This document shows, one piece after another, positions 33,897-42,602 of a stretch of 64,000 nt of DNA (position 1 is its first letter; every line of letters starts with the position of its first letter). The notes beneath the pieces were generated by a model. The model saw only the letters and a program-made list of their open reading frames with translations, had not been told where the DNA came from and ran no database searches. The position numbers and the translations under genes were made by a program. Location: positions 62,001 to 126,000 of the forward strand of contig NZ_JAPNXS010000001.1 of assembly GCF_030397575.1 (NCBI RefSeq), written 5' to 3'. This stretch comes from Psychromonas sp. 14N.309.X.WAT.B.A12 (GTDB lineage Bacteria > Pseudomonadota > Gammaproteobacteria > Enterobacterales > Psychromonadaceae).

Positions 33897-35883
33897 ATCT
33901 GGCATGTTCCTGCCAAAAGCTAAGAAAACGGATACGCCAGCTCATTCTTGGTTTTCAATCAAAGCGCAAAGCAATAATAGTGCTGTTATCAAGCTATACG
34001 ATGAAATTGGAGGGTGGGGTGTAACGGCTAGAAGTTTTGCACAAGAGCTCGCTAGTTTAGGAGATATTAAAAATATTGAGTTGCGGATTGATAGCCCTGG
34101 CGGAGATGTTTTTGAAGGTATTACTATTTATAACCTTTTAAAAGGGATTGATGCTTATGTAACTGTTTATATCGATGGATTAGCAGCCTCAATGGGCAGT
34201 GTTATTGCTATGGCTGGCGACAAAATTATCATCCCAACAACTGCTTTTATAATGATACATAAACCATGGGGTGGGCAGGTTGGAGATGCAGATGACCTAA
34301 GGGCCTATGCTGACTTATTAGATAAAGTGGAAACAACATTATCAGAAACGTACATGAAAAAAACAGGCTTAAGCGCTGAAGAGGTTGCCACTTTATTAAA
34401 AGAAGAAACTTGGTTTAGTGGAACTGAAGCTGTTGAAGCTGGTTTTGCCGATGAATTAAGTACCCAATCACAAACTACTCACTATGCAAATTCAAAAAGA
34501 ATGGAGAATTACACTATGCCAGACAAGCTAAAAGCCTTATTGAAACCAAAGGCATCAGCAGCGCCTATAGCGCCAGATGAAACACCTAATGCGCCTGTCA
34601 CTGAAGCGGATATTCTTGCTAAAGTCCAAGCTGCAGAAACAACACGCCGTGCAAGTATTAGTAATATCTTTGCAAATTTTGGTGGCCAACATAAAGATAT
34701 TGAAAGTGAATGTTTGTTGGATATGTCTTGTTCTGTGGATGCAGCAAAAGATAAAATATTAGCGCATCTAGGCAAAGACACATCACCAGCGACTCCTGGT
34801 GACCAGTCACACGTCCACGCTGGTAATGGTAATATTGTGGGTGACAGTGTTGCTTCTGCAATTTTATCACGCGCAGGCCACCAAGCCCGTGATAACGACA
34901 ATATGTATAATAACTACAACCTACGTGAATTAGCACGTGCCTCATTGGCTGACCGTGGAATCGCGTGTGCCACACAAGCGCCACTTGCAATGATTGGTAT
35001 GGCATTCACTCATACTAGTTCTGATTTTGGCCAAATCTTAATTGATGTTGCTCATAAGTCATTATTAAAAGGGTGGGAAGACTCAGCAGAAACCTTTGAA
35101 ATGTGGACTAATAAAGGATCATTAAGTGATTTTAAAACATCTAATCGTGTTGGTTTAGATGAGTTGGGCTCATTACGTAAAGTCAAAGAAGGTGCGGAAT
35201 ACAAGTACATCACAACATCAGATCGTGCAGAACAAATTGCATTAGCTACTTATGGTGAAATTTTTGCTATTACTCGCCAGGCGATTATTAATGATGACTT
35301 ATCAGCATTAACACGCATTCCTACCATGATGGGACGTGCAGCAAAAGCTACCATTGGTGATTTGGTTTATGCCATTTTAACTAATAATCCAACAATGAAT
35401 GACGGTAAAGCCTTATTTCATAATGATCATGGAAATATTGGCACCGGTGCGATTAGTGATATTAATGCGTTAGATAAATTACGTCAGTTAATGCGCACTC
35501 AAAAATCAGGCAAGCGCAATCTGAACATTCGTCCTGAATATATTTTAGGACCAACCGCATTAGAGGCCCAAGCAAATCAAACGATTCGTTCTGCCTCTGT
35601 TAAAGGTACTGATGCAAATAGCGGTATTGTCAATCCATTACAAAACTTTGCGACTTACATTGGCGAGCCTCGTTTGGATGATGACAGTGCTGTTAAATTC
35701 TATATGGCAGCTGCTCAAGGGCAAGATACTATCGAAGTTGCTTATCTTGATGGAATTGATACACCATATATCGAGCAACAAGAAGGCTTTACAGTCGATG
35801 GCGTATCAACCAAAGTTCGAATTGATGCCGGTGTTGCCCCATTAGATTATCGTGGTTTAGTTCGGTCATCTGGAGTTGCTTAA
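33883..35883 (+). CDS. ClpP-like prohead protease / major capsid protein fusion
   Basis: 666 aa. Residues about 20-200 are a ClpP-type S14 protease: DSPGGDVFEGI, catalytic Ser in GLAASMGSV, His in MIHKPWG and an Asp further on. A linker of about 90 residues (possible scaffold) follows, then a HK97-fold capsid domain of the Mu-gpT-like type (GMAFTHTSSDFGQILIDVAH, LFHNDHGNIGTG, YMAAAQGQDTIEVAYLDG). In most phages these are separate genes. An internal in-frame ATG at 34516 (residue 212) has GGAG nine bases upstream, so the scaffold-capsid part could also be made alone. Self-cleavage is expected during maturation. Confidence 0.92.
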   Translation: MKKSKSGMFLPKAKKTDTPAHSWFSIKAQSNNSAVIKLYDEIGGWGVTARSFAQELASLGDIKNIELRIDSPGGDVFEGITIYNLLKGIDAYVTVYIDGLAASMGSVIAMAGDKIIIPTTAFIMIHKPWGGQVGDADDLRAYADLLDKVETTLSETYMKKTGLSAEEVATLLKEETWFSGTEAVEAGFADELSTQSQTTHYANSKRMENYTMPDKLKALLKPKASAAPIAPDETPNAPVTEADILAKVQAAETTRRASISNIFANFGGQHKDIESECLLDMSCSVDAAKDKILAHLGKDTSPATPGDQSHVHAGNGNIVGDSVASAILSRAGHQARDNDNMYNNYNLRELARASLADRGIACATQAPLAMIGMAFTHTSSDFGQILIDVAHKSLLKGWEDSAETFEMWTNKGSLSDFKTSNRVGLDELGSLRKVKEGAEYKYITTSDRAEQIALATYGEIFAITRQAIINDDLSALTRIPTMMGRAAKATIGDLVYAILTNNPTMNDGKALFHNDHGNIGTGAISDINALDKLRQLMRTQKSGKRNLNIRPEYILGPTALEAQANQTIRSASVKGTDANSGIVNPLQNFATYIGEPRLDDDSAVKFYMAAAQGQDTIEVAYLDGIDTPYIEQQEGFTVDGVSTKVRIDAGVAPLDYRGLVRSSGVA

Positions 35884-35904
35884 TCCTATTGAATATCAAA
35901 TTTT

Positions 35905-35930
35905 AGCCTCTGTTTTCACAGGGGCTTTTT
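35905..35930 (+). terminator. Terminator after the capsid gene
   Basis: AGCCTCTGT/ACAGGGGCT 9-bp stem (one G-T), TTTC loop, T5 tail. It probably lowers expression of downstream genes relative to capsid protein. Confidence 0.8.
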
Positions 35931-35961
35931 ATTACCTAAAATTTAATAAGTGAGAATGAAA

Positions 35962-36279
35962 ATGGCTAAAAATTATGTATCAAATGGCATGACTATGAAT
36001 GTTTTATTAGCAGCGGATGCAGCTGCTGGCGATCCTGTTGTTATTGGTAAGCAAGTTGTTGTCGCTGCTGTTGATGGTGCTGTTGGGGAAGAAGTAACCG
36101 CAAATACATCTGGTGTGTGGTCATTGCCAAAGGTAACTGGTGCGATTGAGCAAGGGGCTGAAGTTTATATTACTACTGATGGTGAGATCACGACAACAGC
36201 AATAGATAATACGTCAGCTGGTTATGCTTATGAGGCTGCAGAGGCCTCAGATTCAACTGTTAACGTTAATATTGGTTAG
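35962..36279 (+). CDS. Capsid decoration protein (DUF2190 family)
   Basis: 105 aa from the third in-frame start (MAKNYVSNGMTMNV), the usual N-terminus of the family; earlier GTG/ATG codons at 35950 and 35956 are possible. The small beta-rich body (VVVAAVDGAVGEEVTANTSG) is like DUF2190 capsid cement proteins. It follows the major capsid gene after a terminator. Confidence 0.85.
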   Translation: MAKNYVSNGMTMNVLLAADAAAGDPVVIGKQVVVAAVDGAVGEEVTANTSGVWSLPKVTGAIEQGAEVYITTDGEITTTAIDNTSAGYAYEAAEASDSTVNVNIG

Positions 36280-36284
36280 TGCCT

Positions 36285-36584
36285 ATGGGGTTCAGTGAGC
36301 GTTTTACTAAAAAAGAAGCAATGGCATTAAAACGGTTAGGTGATTCAGTCCTATATTATGAATATGATAAACCGCCAGTTGATACTTTTGCCATTGTTGA
36401 ACTAGATGTTGAGCACCCCGGTGAGTATGGAACTGACACTCTTACAGAAATAACTTTATCACGTGAAACTCATCCTAATGTTGCTACTAATGATGAAGTT
36501 CGTAAGGAGAGTGTCACCTATCGTTTGACTAGAAAACTGCGTGTACAAGGTAGCCTTATTACCTATAGCGGTGTGGAGGTTTAA
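36285..36584 (+). CDS. Head-tail joining protein, gpFII-like
   Basis: 99 aa (MGFSERFTKKEAMALKRLGD), small beta protein in the position of lambda FII between decoration and minor tail genes. A GTG start two codons earlier overlaps the upstream stop. The family assignment rests on size, position and the general pattern. Confidence 0.65.
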   Translation: MGFSERFTKKEAMALKRLGDSVLYYEYDKPPVDTFAIVELDVEHPGEYGTDTLTEITLSRETHPNVATNDEVRKESVTYRLTRKLRVQGSLITYSGVEV

Positions 36585-36585
36585 T

Positions 36586-37173
36586 GTGTTCGAAGATGAT
36601 TTAAAACGAGCTCAATTGCAATTAAAAGCAATACCAAGTTTTGTTGATAAAGTGCAAGCTAAAGCCATTAATAGCGCTACACGAAAAGCCTTAACCCTTG
36701 CTGTTAACGGTATTAAATCTCAAGTAAACCTTAAATCGCCTTACATTCGCTCAAAACTTAAAGTTTATCATCAAGCTACTGCTCAAAATCCAGTAGGCGT
36801 ATTAGGGGTGGAATCTAGAGGGGTATTGCTTGACCGTTTCGATGGTCAGCAAATCGTGACTAAATCTAAAAATCCAAGCCGCTCAAAAGGTGACCCGTTA
36901 CGTGGTATTTCAGCGGGTTACAAATCCCAAGGGACTACCGTTAAAATTAAACCAAACTCAGGAAACACGTTTTTCAAAGGTTTTTATATTCCACTTAAAA
37001 ACAACAATAGCATGGGCATTGCAGTACGAACTGGATCAGGGCAAAAAGATTATAAAGTGTTATATGGACCAAGCGTGTCACAAACATTTAAAACTGTACG
37101 TGAAGATATTGCAGAAGAAACCAAAGACTTGGTTGTAACAGAGCTACTAAATACATTGGAATCTATCTCATGA
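36586..37173 (+). CDS. Minor tail protein Z-like
   Basis: 195 aa from the GTG at 36586, right after the upstream stop with GGAGG seven bases before it. KVQAKAINSATRKALTLAVNGIKSQVNLKSPYIRSKL matches prophage minor tail protein Z (GpZ). It overlaps the next gene by 4 bp. It works at the head-tail interface in lambda. Confidence 0.82.
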   Translation: MFEDDLKRAQLQLKAIPSFVDKVQAKAINSATRKALTLAVNGIKSQVNLKSPYIRSKLKVYHQATAQNPVGVLGVESRGVLLDRFDGQQIVTKSKNPSRSKGDPLRGISAGYKSQGTTVKIKPNSGNTFFKGFYIPLKNNNSMGIAVRTGSGQKDYKVLYGPSVSQTFKTVREDIAEETKDLVVTELLNTLESIS

Positions 37174-37586
37174 GTCAACCATTAAAAATATTGCAAATAA
37201 GGGAAGAAATTGAGGGGCGTTTAAACACTCTGGAAAATATTGAGGTTCGTAATGGTTATTACGCCATGTTTACAGATATAAAAGGGCGATTAGCTGTCAT
37301 TCAATTTGATGCTGAAAGTATTGAGTTAAGAAATCAGCAAAGCTACAAAGCCTCTCGTTCGTTATATATAGTTTTATCAGTTCCTATGAAGATAGGGGCG
37401 TTTAATGAATTAGAGCAATTGCTTTTTGATACTCGGGTTCTTTTATTTAAAGAACGCCAAAAGAATTTAAACGGTTTGGCTATTTCATTTAAAACTGCTG
37501 GTGACTCAGTATTTGAACCAGCTAAAACGGGTAACTTCATCACGGTAACGATTCCCGTCAACGTGATTTATACACAAAATATTTAA
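37170..37586 (+). CDS. Tail terminator-like protein (gpU position)
   Basis: 138 aa, alpha/beta (LKILQIREEIEGRLNTLENI ... LYIVLSVPMKIGAFNELEQL). The position between Z-like and tail-tube genes equals lambda U, the hexamer capping the tail tube. The identification is mainly by position. Confidence 0.65.
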   Translation: MSQPLKILQIREEIEGRLNTLENIEVRNGYYAMFTDIKGRLAVIQFDAESIELRNQQSYKASRSLYIVLSVPMKIGAFNELEQLLFDTRVLLFKERQKNLNGLAISFKTAGDSVFEPAKTGNFITVTIPVNVIYTQNI

Positions 37587-37601
37587 TAAATAGGAGTCAT
37601 T

Positions 37602-38348
37602 ATGACTGTAGAAACAATTAATGAACAATATATTGGATCGGGTATCGTCTATGTAGATGGCCGGGATGTAGGTAACGTAAGTACATTAGACTTCTCCCTT
37701 GAAGTAGAAACAAAAACACGTCCATCGTATCGACCTGGCGGTGGTAATATCGCTTCATCCTCTCGTGTTCGCAGTGTTTCATTATCTGCAACGCTTGACT
37801 CATTTAATAACTCTAATTTGTCGCTAGCATTACGTGGTGTTGTTGATATTAAAGAATCTAAAGCAATTACAAATGAAAGTATAACAGCGATCGTACCCGG
37901 CTTAGTCGAAACTTCTGAAATGCTTGATATATCAAAGACAATTACAGTGAAAAGCGTTGTTGAAGAAGGGAGCGAAGACATACCTGTTACTTTTGAGAAA
38001 GGTGTCGACTTTGAAGTCACCGCTGCCGGTATCAAACCATTAAGTACAGGTGATATTAAAGATGGGGATGCTTTAATTATTGATTATACCACCCGTAACG
38101 TATCAGCTTTACAGGCATTAGTTGAATCAGGTAAAGAAGTAAAAATGATCTTTGATGGTATTAATGATGATAATGGTCGTCCATCTGTTGTTAAAGTGCC
38201 GCGTTGGAAGCCTGCTCCAGCTAGTGGGCTTAGTTTAATTGGTGATGACTATGGAGAGTTCCAATTAGCTGGTGATGTATTGGCTGACGATAGTATTACT
38301 GAAACCGGTAAATCTAAGTTCTTTGTCCGAGAAGCTGCAAGCGCTTAA
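37602..38348 (+). CDS. Major tail tube protein
   Basis: 248 aa. The N-terminal beta-sandwich has VYVDGRDVGNVSTLDFSLEVETKTRPSYRPGGGN, with LSATLDSFNNSNLSLAL as in siphophage tail tube proteins. The C-terminal half repeats the strand pattern and may be an added Ig-like segment. AGGAGTC precedes the ATG. It ends before a strong terminator, consistent with high expression. Confidence 0.82.
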   Translation: MTVETINEQYIGSGIVYVDGRDVGNVSTLDFSLEVETKTRPSYRPGGGNIASSSRVRSVSLSATLDSFNNSNLSLALRGVVDIKESKAITNESITAIVPGLVETSEMLDISKTITVKSVVEEGSEDIPVTFEKGVDFEVTAAGIKPLSTGDIKDGDALIIDYTTRNVSALQALVESGKEVKMIFDGINDDNGRPSVVKVPRWKPAPASGLSLIGDDYGEFQLAGDVLADDSITETGKSKFFVREAASA

Positions 38349-38440
38349 GTAAGCACTTAAAAATTTTAACAATATCTTGCAAATGTGGTGCCACTGACGT
38401 AATTTAAAACGTATATCGTTAGATACCCACAACCAAAGAA

Positions 38441-38477
38441 AACCCCAACAATGTTAGCCCGTTGTTGGGGTTTTTTT
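38441..38477 (+). terminator. Terminator between tail tube and tape measure genes
   Basis: AACCCCAACA/TGTTGGGGTT 10-bp stem with 12-nt loop and T7 tail. It would reduce tape-measure synthesis relative to tube protein. Confidence 0.88.
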
Positions 38478-38517
38478 ATGCCTGTAAAAAAGTACAACAT
38501 CAATAAAAAGGTGCATC

Positions 38518-41500
38518 ATGAGTATTAAAGACACGCTTATATCATTAAAAATTAAAGCGGAGAACTTACTCTCGAAAGATGCTGATGAGGCCGCTGATTC
38601 ACTAGAAGTGTTACAAGGAAAAAGCAAAGAGTTACGAACTAATTTAAAATTACTTGAAAATCAAAAAACATTAATTAAGCAGTTTGAATCGCAAACTGCT
38701 GCTGTTGAGAAAAATGAAGCTGCATTCAACTCTTTAAGTGACCGGGCGGTTACATTACGTAAAAAAATTGAAGAAACAGGAGATCCCACTGGTCAATTTA
38801 ATGTTCAGCTAGAAAAAACGGAGGCTGCAGCTAAGAACTCTGCTAGTGCTTTATTAACAAAGCAAACAGCATTAAATAAAGTAAAAAATAGCCTAGATAA
38901 AGCGAATATTGACACTAACAATTTAACTAAAGAAGAAAAACAGCTTGCAACGCAAATAACAAATACAAAAACAGTATTAACTAAGTTTACGACCCAAATG
39001 CGCAGCTTGGGCAATGAAACTGAAATAACAGAAGCTAAATCTAACAATTTTTCTTTGGTTAAAGCTGCATATTGGGTCGGTGGTGTGGTAGGCATTACGA
39101 CACTTTGGGGAAAAATTAAAGACCTTGGCTTAGAAATGCTGACGACAGGGGATAAATTTGAGGGCTTGCGCATTCAAATGGATGCATTAATGGGCTCTGT
39201 TGAAGCCGGCGAACAAGCTACTGAGTGGATAAAAAACTTTACTCAAAATACTCCATTACAACTTGAACAAGTTACACAAACATTTGCTCGCTTAAAATCT
39301 TTTGGATTAGATCCTATGGATGGGACTATGCAAGCTATCGTTGATGCGTCTGAAAAGTTAGGTGGGGGAATGGAGCGGGTAGAAGGTATCTCCCTTGCTC
39401 TCGGACAAGCTTGGGCTAAACAAAAACTGCAAGGAGAGGAAATATTACAGCTTGTGGAGCGTGGGGTTCCTGTTTGGGATTTACTTGAGAAAGCAACTGG
39501 TCGTAATACCCTTGAACTACAAAAATTAAGTTCACAAGGTAAATTGGGTCGTGATGTTATTAAACAGCTAACAGCTGAAATTGGTAAAAGTGCTGAAGGT
39601 GCTGCGGCTGCAAATATGGGACGTTTAACAGGTATTGTCTCTAATTTAAAAGATCAATATCAAATATTTTTAGATACCGTGGCCAAGAGCGGAGCATTAG
39701 ATTATGCAAAAGAGCAGTTAGGCCTATTAATCGTTACAGTTAAAGAGATGTCTGCGGATGGCTCATTAAAAAAATGGGCTCAGAATATATCAGATGCGAT
39801 AGTTAGCTTTGTTGAAGGTGTAAAGTCTGCTGCAGCGTGGTTGTATAAGTTTAAAGATGCAATTATAGCGGTGGGTGAAACTGCACTAAAGATAAAGCTT
39901 GCTCAAATCTTTTTAGGTTTTGGAGTTGCTGCAACAAAAGCTGTTGCGTCTTTATTTACAGTTAAAGGGGCAGTAGAAGCTACAACTGGATCAGCAAAGT
40001 TGCTGTCTAAAGCCTTAAAGGTAACCTTGGCTGGTGCACTAGCCTTTACTGCAACTCAATTATACCGCGTTGCAGATGCATGGAAAAATATGAGAGAAGC
40101 CGAAGGTGCAGCAAATGAATCTGCAACTTTAGCGAAAGAAAAAGCTAATGAAAAAGCCACACAATTAAAAGCTATATCGGAACAACTTGGCATTAACATC
40201 AGCACTATGGAAGAGTTCTTAGCGCTAGAAGAGAAAGGTATTATTGTTTTTGATGAGGCTACCAGTAACTATATTAAATCTAATGAGCAGCTTAATCAGC
40301 AGGCCGAATTGCAAAAGCGTAATGCAGAGGTAATAGAAAATGCTTCGATACCTACATTGGAAAGGTTAAAACTAAAGTTTGAATCTCTTCAGCGTGAGGG
40401 AGTTGGTGCAGTTAGTGCTATTAGTGAGCTGGCCTCTGAAATTGATGTGGAAAGTCCTGATAGTTTACAGGCAGTTGTTGACACATTAGAGGAACTGAAA
40501 AAACAAGGTCAAGTTACAGCGGTTGATATTGAAACTGGTTTGCGTCTGCAGCTTAAAAACTTAAACGATAAAGAGCTTGCTGCTTTAAAAGAAAACGCTC
40601 CTGATACATTTGAAAACCTTGGCGTTAGTATTCATTCAATAGCTAATGAGGTTGATCCTTTACGCGCTTTATTTAGCCTTCTTGATTTGGATTTAAATGA
40701 GTTAAGAGGCGGTTTTACGGAAACGGGAATTACTGCTTTAAATGCCTTTAATAAAATTAGTGAAACAGCAACAGCCTCCTCATTAGATATAGTAGGTGCA
40801 TTTGATAGCGTCATAACTAAAATAAAAACAATATCTGAAGTTGAAGCACTTCGAGAAAAAATAGAGCTTTTAGGAGAAGATGGAGCAATATCTATTGAGC
40901 AATTAGAAGAGGCTCTAGATAAAATTAATATTAAAAGTGCTGAAATCACGCCTGGTGTAAATACATTAAATGAGGCCTATAAAAATTTAGGTTTTGAATC
41001 ACAATCAGCATTAGATAAAACCCTTGAAACGCTTCGGGAGTCATATGATTTAATTAAAAATAGCATAGCCCCCATTGAAGATAAAAAACTAGCATTTTTA
41101 GCTTATGCTCAGGCAACCATTGAGGCCAATGGTGGTGTTGTAACCTCTGAGCTTAAGGTTCAAGCTGCTGTCATGGGAGTGAGAGATGAACTGATTTCAC
41201 AAGATAATGCTTTAAAGAATAACAAAGCTCAATGGTTAAATAGAGCTTCTGTAGTTAAAGCTGCAACTGAAACTATTTCAGAAGCTTATCAAAAACAAAA
41301 AGAGGCTGAAAAGGAAGCCCAAGACAGAGCTGCTAAAAGTTATTCTGCAATTATGGCCACTCGTGACGCAACCGACTTAAGTGCACTGTCAATCAGCGAA
41401 CTTAATGATGAGATTGAAGAGCAAAGCAACCGAATTTATAACAACATGCAGGTCACAAGTGCATGGTGGAAAGTCATTGCTAAAAATCAAATTGTGTTTG

Positions 41501-42129
41501 ATCAACAAACGCTAGCGATTGCAAAACAAACTCTTTCCTTAAGGGAGCTCGAGCAAGGGTTTGAAAGTACCGAAACTCCAACATTAGCAATGATTAATAA
41601 TACTCAGAGTGCAATTGATAAACTAGATAAATTGGACGATGCAACACTAACATCCCTAAATGCACAGCTTGATTCTGCACGCAGTAAATTACAATCATTA
41701 CAAGAAAATGCAGAGTCTGCATTAAGCAGTGTCCAGGATGAATTAGATTATTTAAATGGTAATTCGGAAAGTATTGAGAATAGAGCCTATGAAGCAAGCA
41801 TTGCTGAACTAAAAGAGCAGTTAGCAACTGCTACAGACTATCAAAATTCAGAAGCAATTAGTGACTTAAACCAAGCTATTGCACTAACTGAACAGCTACA
41901 TAATCAAAAAATAGCAGCAATAAACGCAGAATCTGAAGCCGCTAAGCTTGCCGAAGAAGAGTCTATTCTTAGTAATACTGAAAGTGATGATTCTAGTGAG
42001 TCATTAGTAACAGAAACTGTTGTAGTTGAGCTCACGTTGGGAGGGGATAGTGTATCAATCCCAACTACTACAGAAGGGAAAGACGATTTAATTTCATTAT
42101 TGTTAGAAAATAAACTCATCACTTCTTGA
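38518..42129 (+). CDS. Tape measure protein
   Basis: 1203 aa. N-terminal coiled coil (to about 200), then the tape_meas_nterm-type domain (EGLRIQMDALMGSVEAGEQA, FARLKSFGLDPMDGTMQAIV, GISLALGQAWAKQKLQGEE), hydrophobic segments around 470-530, and long helical regions. It sets tail length; at the usual ~0.15 nm per residue it predicts a tail near 180 nm. No tail-assembly chaperone pair (G/GT) precedes it, only a 169-bp gap. Confidence 0.92.
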   Translation: MSIKDTLISLKIKAENLLSKDADEAADSLEVLQGKSKELRTNLKLLENQKTLIKQFESQTAAVEKNEAAFNSLSDRAVTLRKKIEETGDPTGQFNVQLEKTEAAAKNSASALLTKQTALNKVKNSLDKANIDTNNLTKEEKQLATQITNTKTVLTKFTTQMRSLGNETEITEAKSNNFSLVKAAYWVGGVVGITTLWGKIKDLGLEMLTTGDKFEGLRIQMDALMGSVEAGEQATEWIKNFTQNTPLQLEQVTQTFARLKSFGLDPMDGTMQAIVDASEKLGGGMERVEGISLALGQAWAKQKLQGEEILQLVERGVPVWDLLEKATGRNTLELQKLSSQGKLGRDVIKQLTAEIGKSAEGAAAANMGRLTGIVSNLKDQYQIFLDTVAKSGALDYAKEQLGLLIVTVKEMSADGSLKKWAQNISDAIVSFVEGVKSAAAWLYKFKDAIIAVGETALKIKLAQIFLGFGVAATKAVASLFTVKGAVEATTGSAKLLSKALKVTLAGALAFTATQLYRVADAWKNMREAEGAANESATLAKEKANEKATQLKAISEQLGINISTMEEFLALEEKGIIVFDEATSNYIKSNEQLNQQAELQKRNAEVIENASIPTLERLKLKFESLQREGVGAVSAISELASEIDVESPDSLQAVVDTLEELKKQGQVTAVDIETGLRLQLKNLNDKELAALKENAPDTFENLGVSIHSIANEVDPLRALFSLLDLDLNELRGGFTETGITALNAFNKISETATASSLDIVGAFDSVITKIKTISEVEALREKIELLGEDGAISIEQLEEALDKINIKSAEITPGVNTLNEAYKNLGFESQSALDKTLETLRESYDLIKNSIAPIEDKKLAFLAYAQATIEANGGVVTSELKVQAAVMGVRDELISQDNALKNNKAQWLNRASVVKAATETISEAYQKQKEAEKEAQDRAAKSYSAIMATRDATDLSALSISELNDEIEEQSNRIYNNMQVTSAWWKVIAKNQIVFDQQTLAIAKQTLSLRELEQGFESTETPTLAMINNTQSAIDKLDKLDDATLTSLNAQLDSARSKLQSLQENAESALSSVQDELDYLNGNSESIENRAYEASIAELKEQLATATDYQNSEAISDLNQAIALTEQLHNQKIAAINAESEAAKLAEEESILSNTESDDSSESLVTETVVVELTLGGDSVSIPTTTEGKDDLISLLLENKLITS

Positions 42130-42206
42130 ATGGATAGTACCTAATACTAATACCGACTCAAATTTCAAGAATATCTACCTTAACTCACTTTACACAAAAA
42201 AATAGG

Positions 42207-42602
42207 GTGTCATTTATGATTTCATTAAATGCCATTGAGCTGCCCTCTGGCTTACGTTGGCAGTCAGATTTTAATTATTGTCCAATCAAACAAGAATCTA
42301 AAACTTCAATTACAGGTAGGGTGATACTAAATAGAGGAAAAATGTTTGATGGTCGTCCCGTTGTACTGGTTGGAAATGGGAATGCCTGGTTAACACTGGC
42401 GGAAGTCAAAACAATCAGTAGTTTACGTTTGACTCCAGCAGTAATGGAACTGAATTATCACGGTACTACATACAATGTAAGGTGGGATTATGGTGATGAA
42501 TCTCATTTCGTTGCCACTCCACTTTTTGATAAAAGTGATGCCGAAAATGACGGTGACCAATACACATTAGAAACCATTAAACTAATCGAGGTACTCGAAT
42601 AA
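42207..42602 (+). CDS. Distal tail module protein, unknown
   Basis: 131 aa, beta-rich (LTLAEVKTISSLRLTPAVME, YNVRWDYGDESHF). It lies between the tape measure and a large structural protein; its stop is directly followed by the next ATG. It resembles small phage tail proteins of the distal tip by size and place only. Confidence 0.7.
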   Translation: MSFMISLNAIELPSGLRWQSDFNYCPIKQESKTSITGRVILNRGKMFDGRPVVLVGNGNAWLTLAEVKTISSLRLTPAVMELNYHGTTYNVRWDYGDESHFVATPLFDKSDAENDGDQYTLETIKLIEVLE

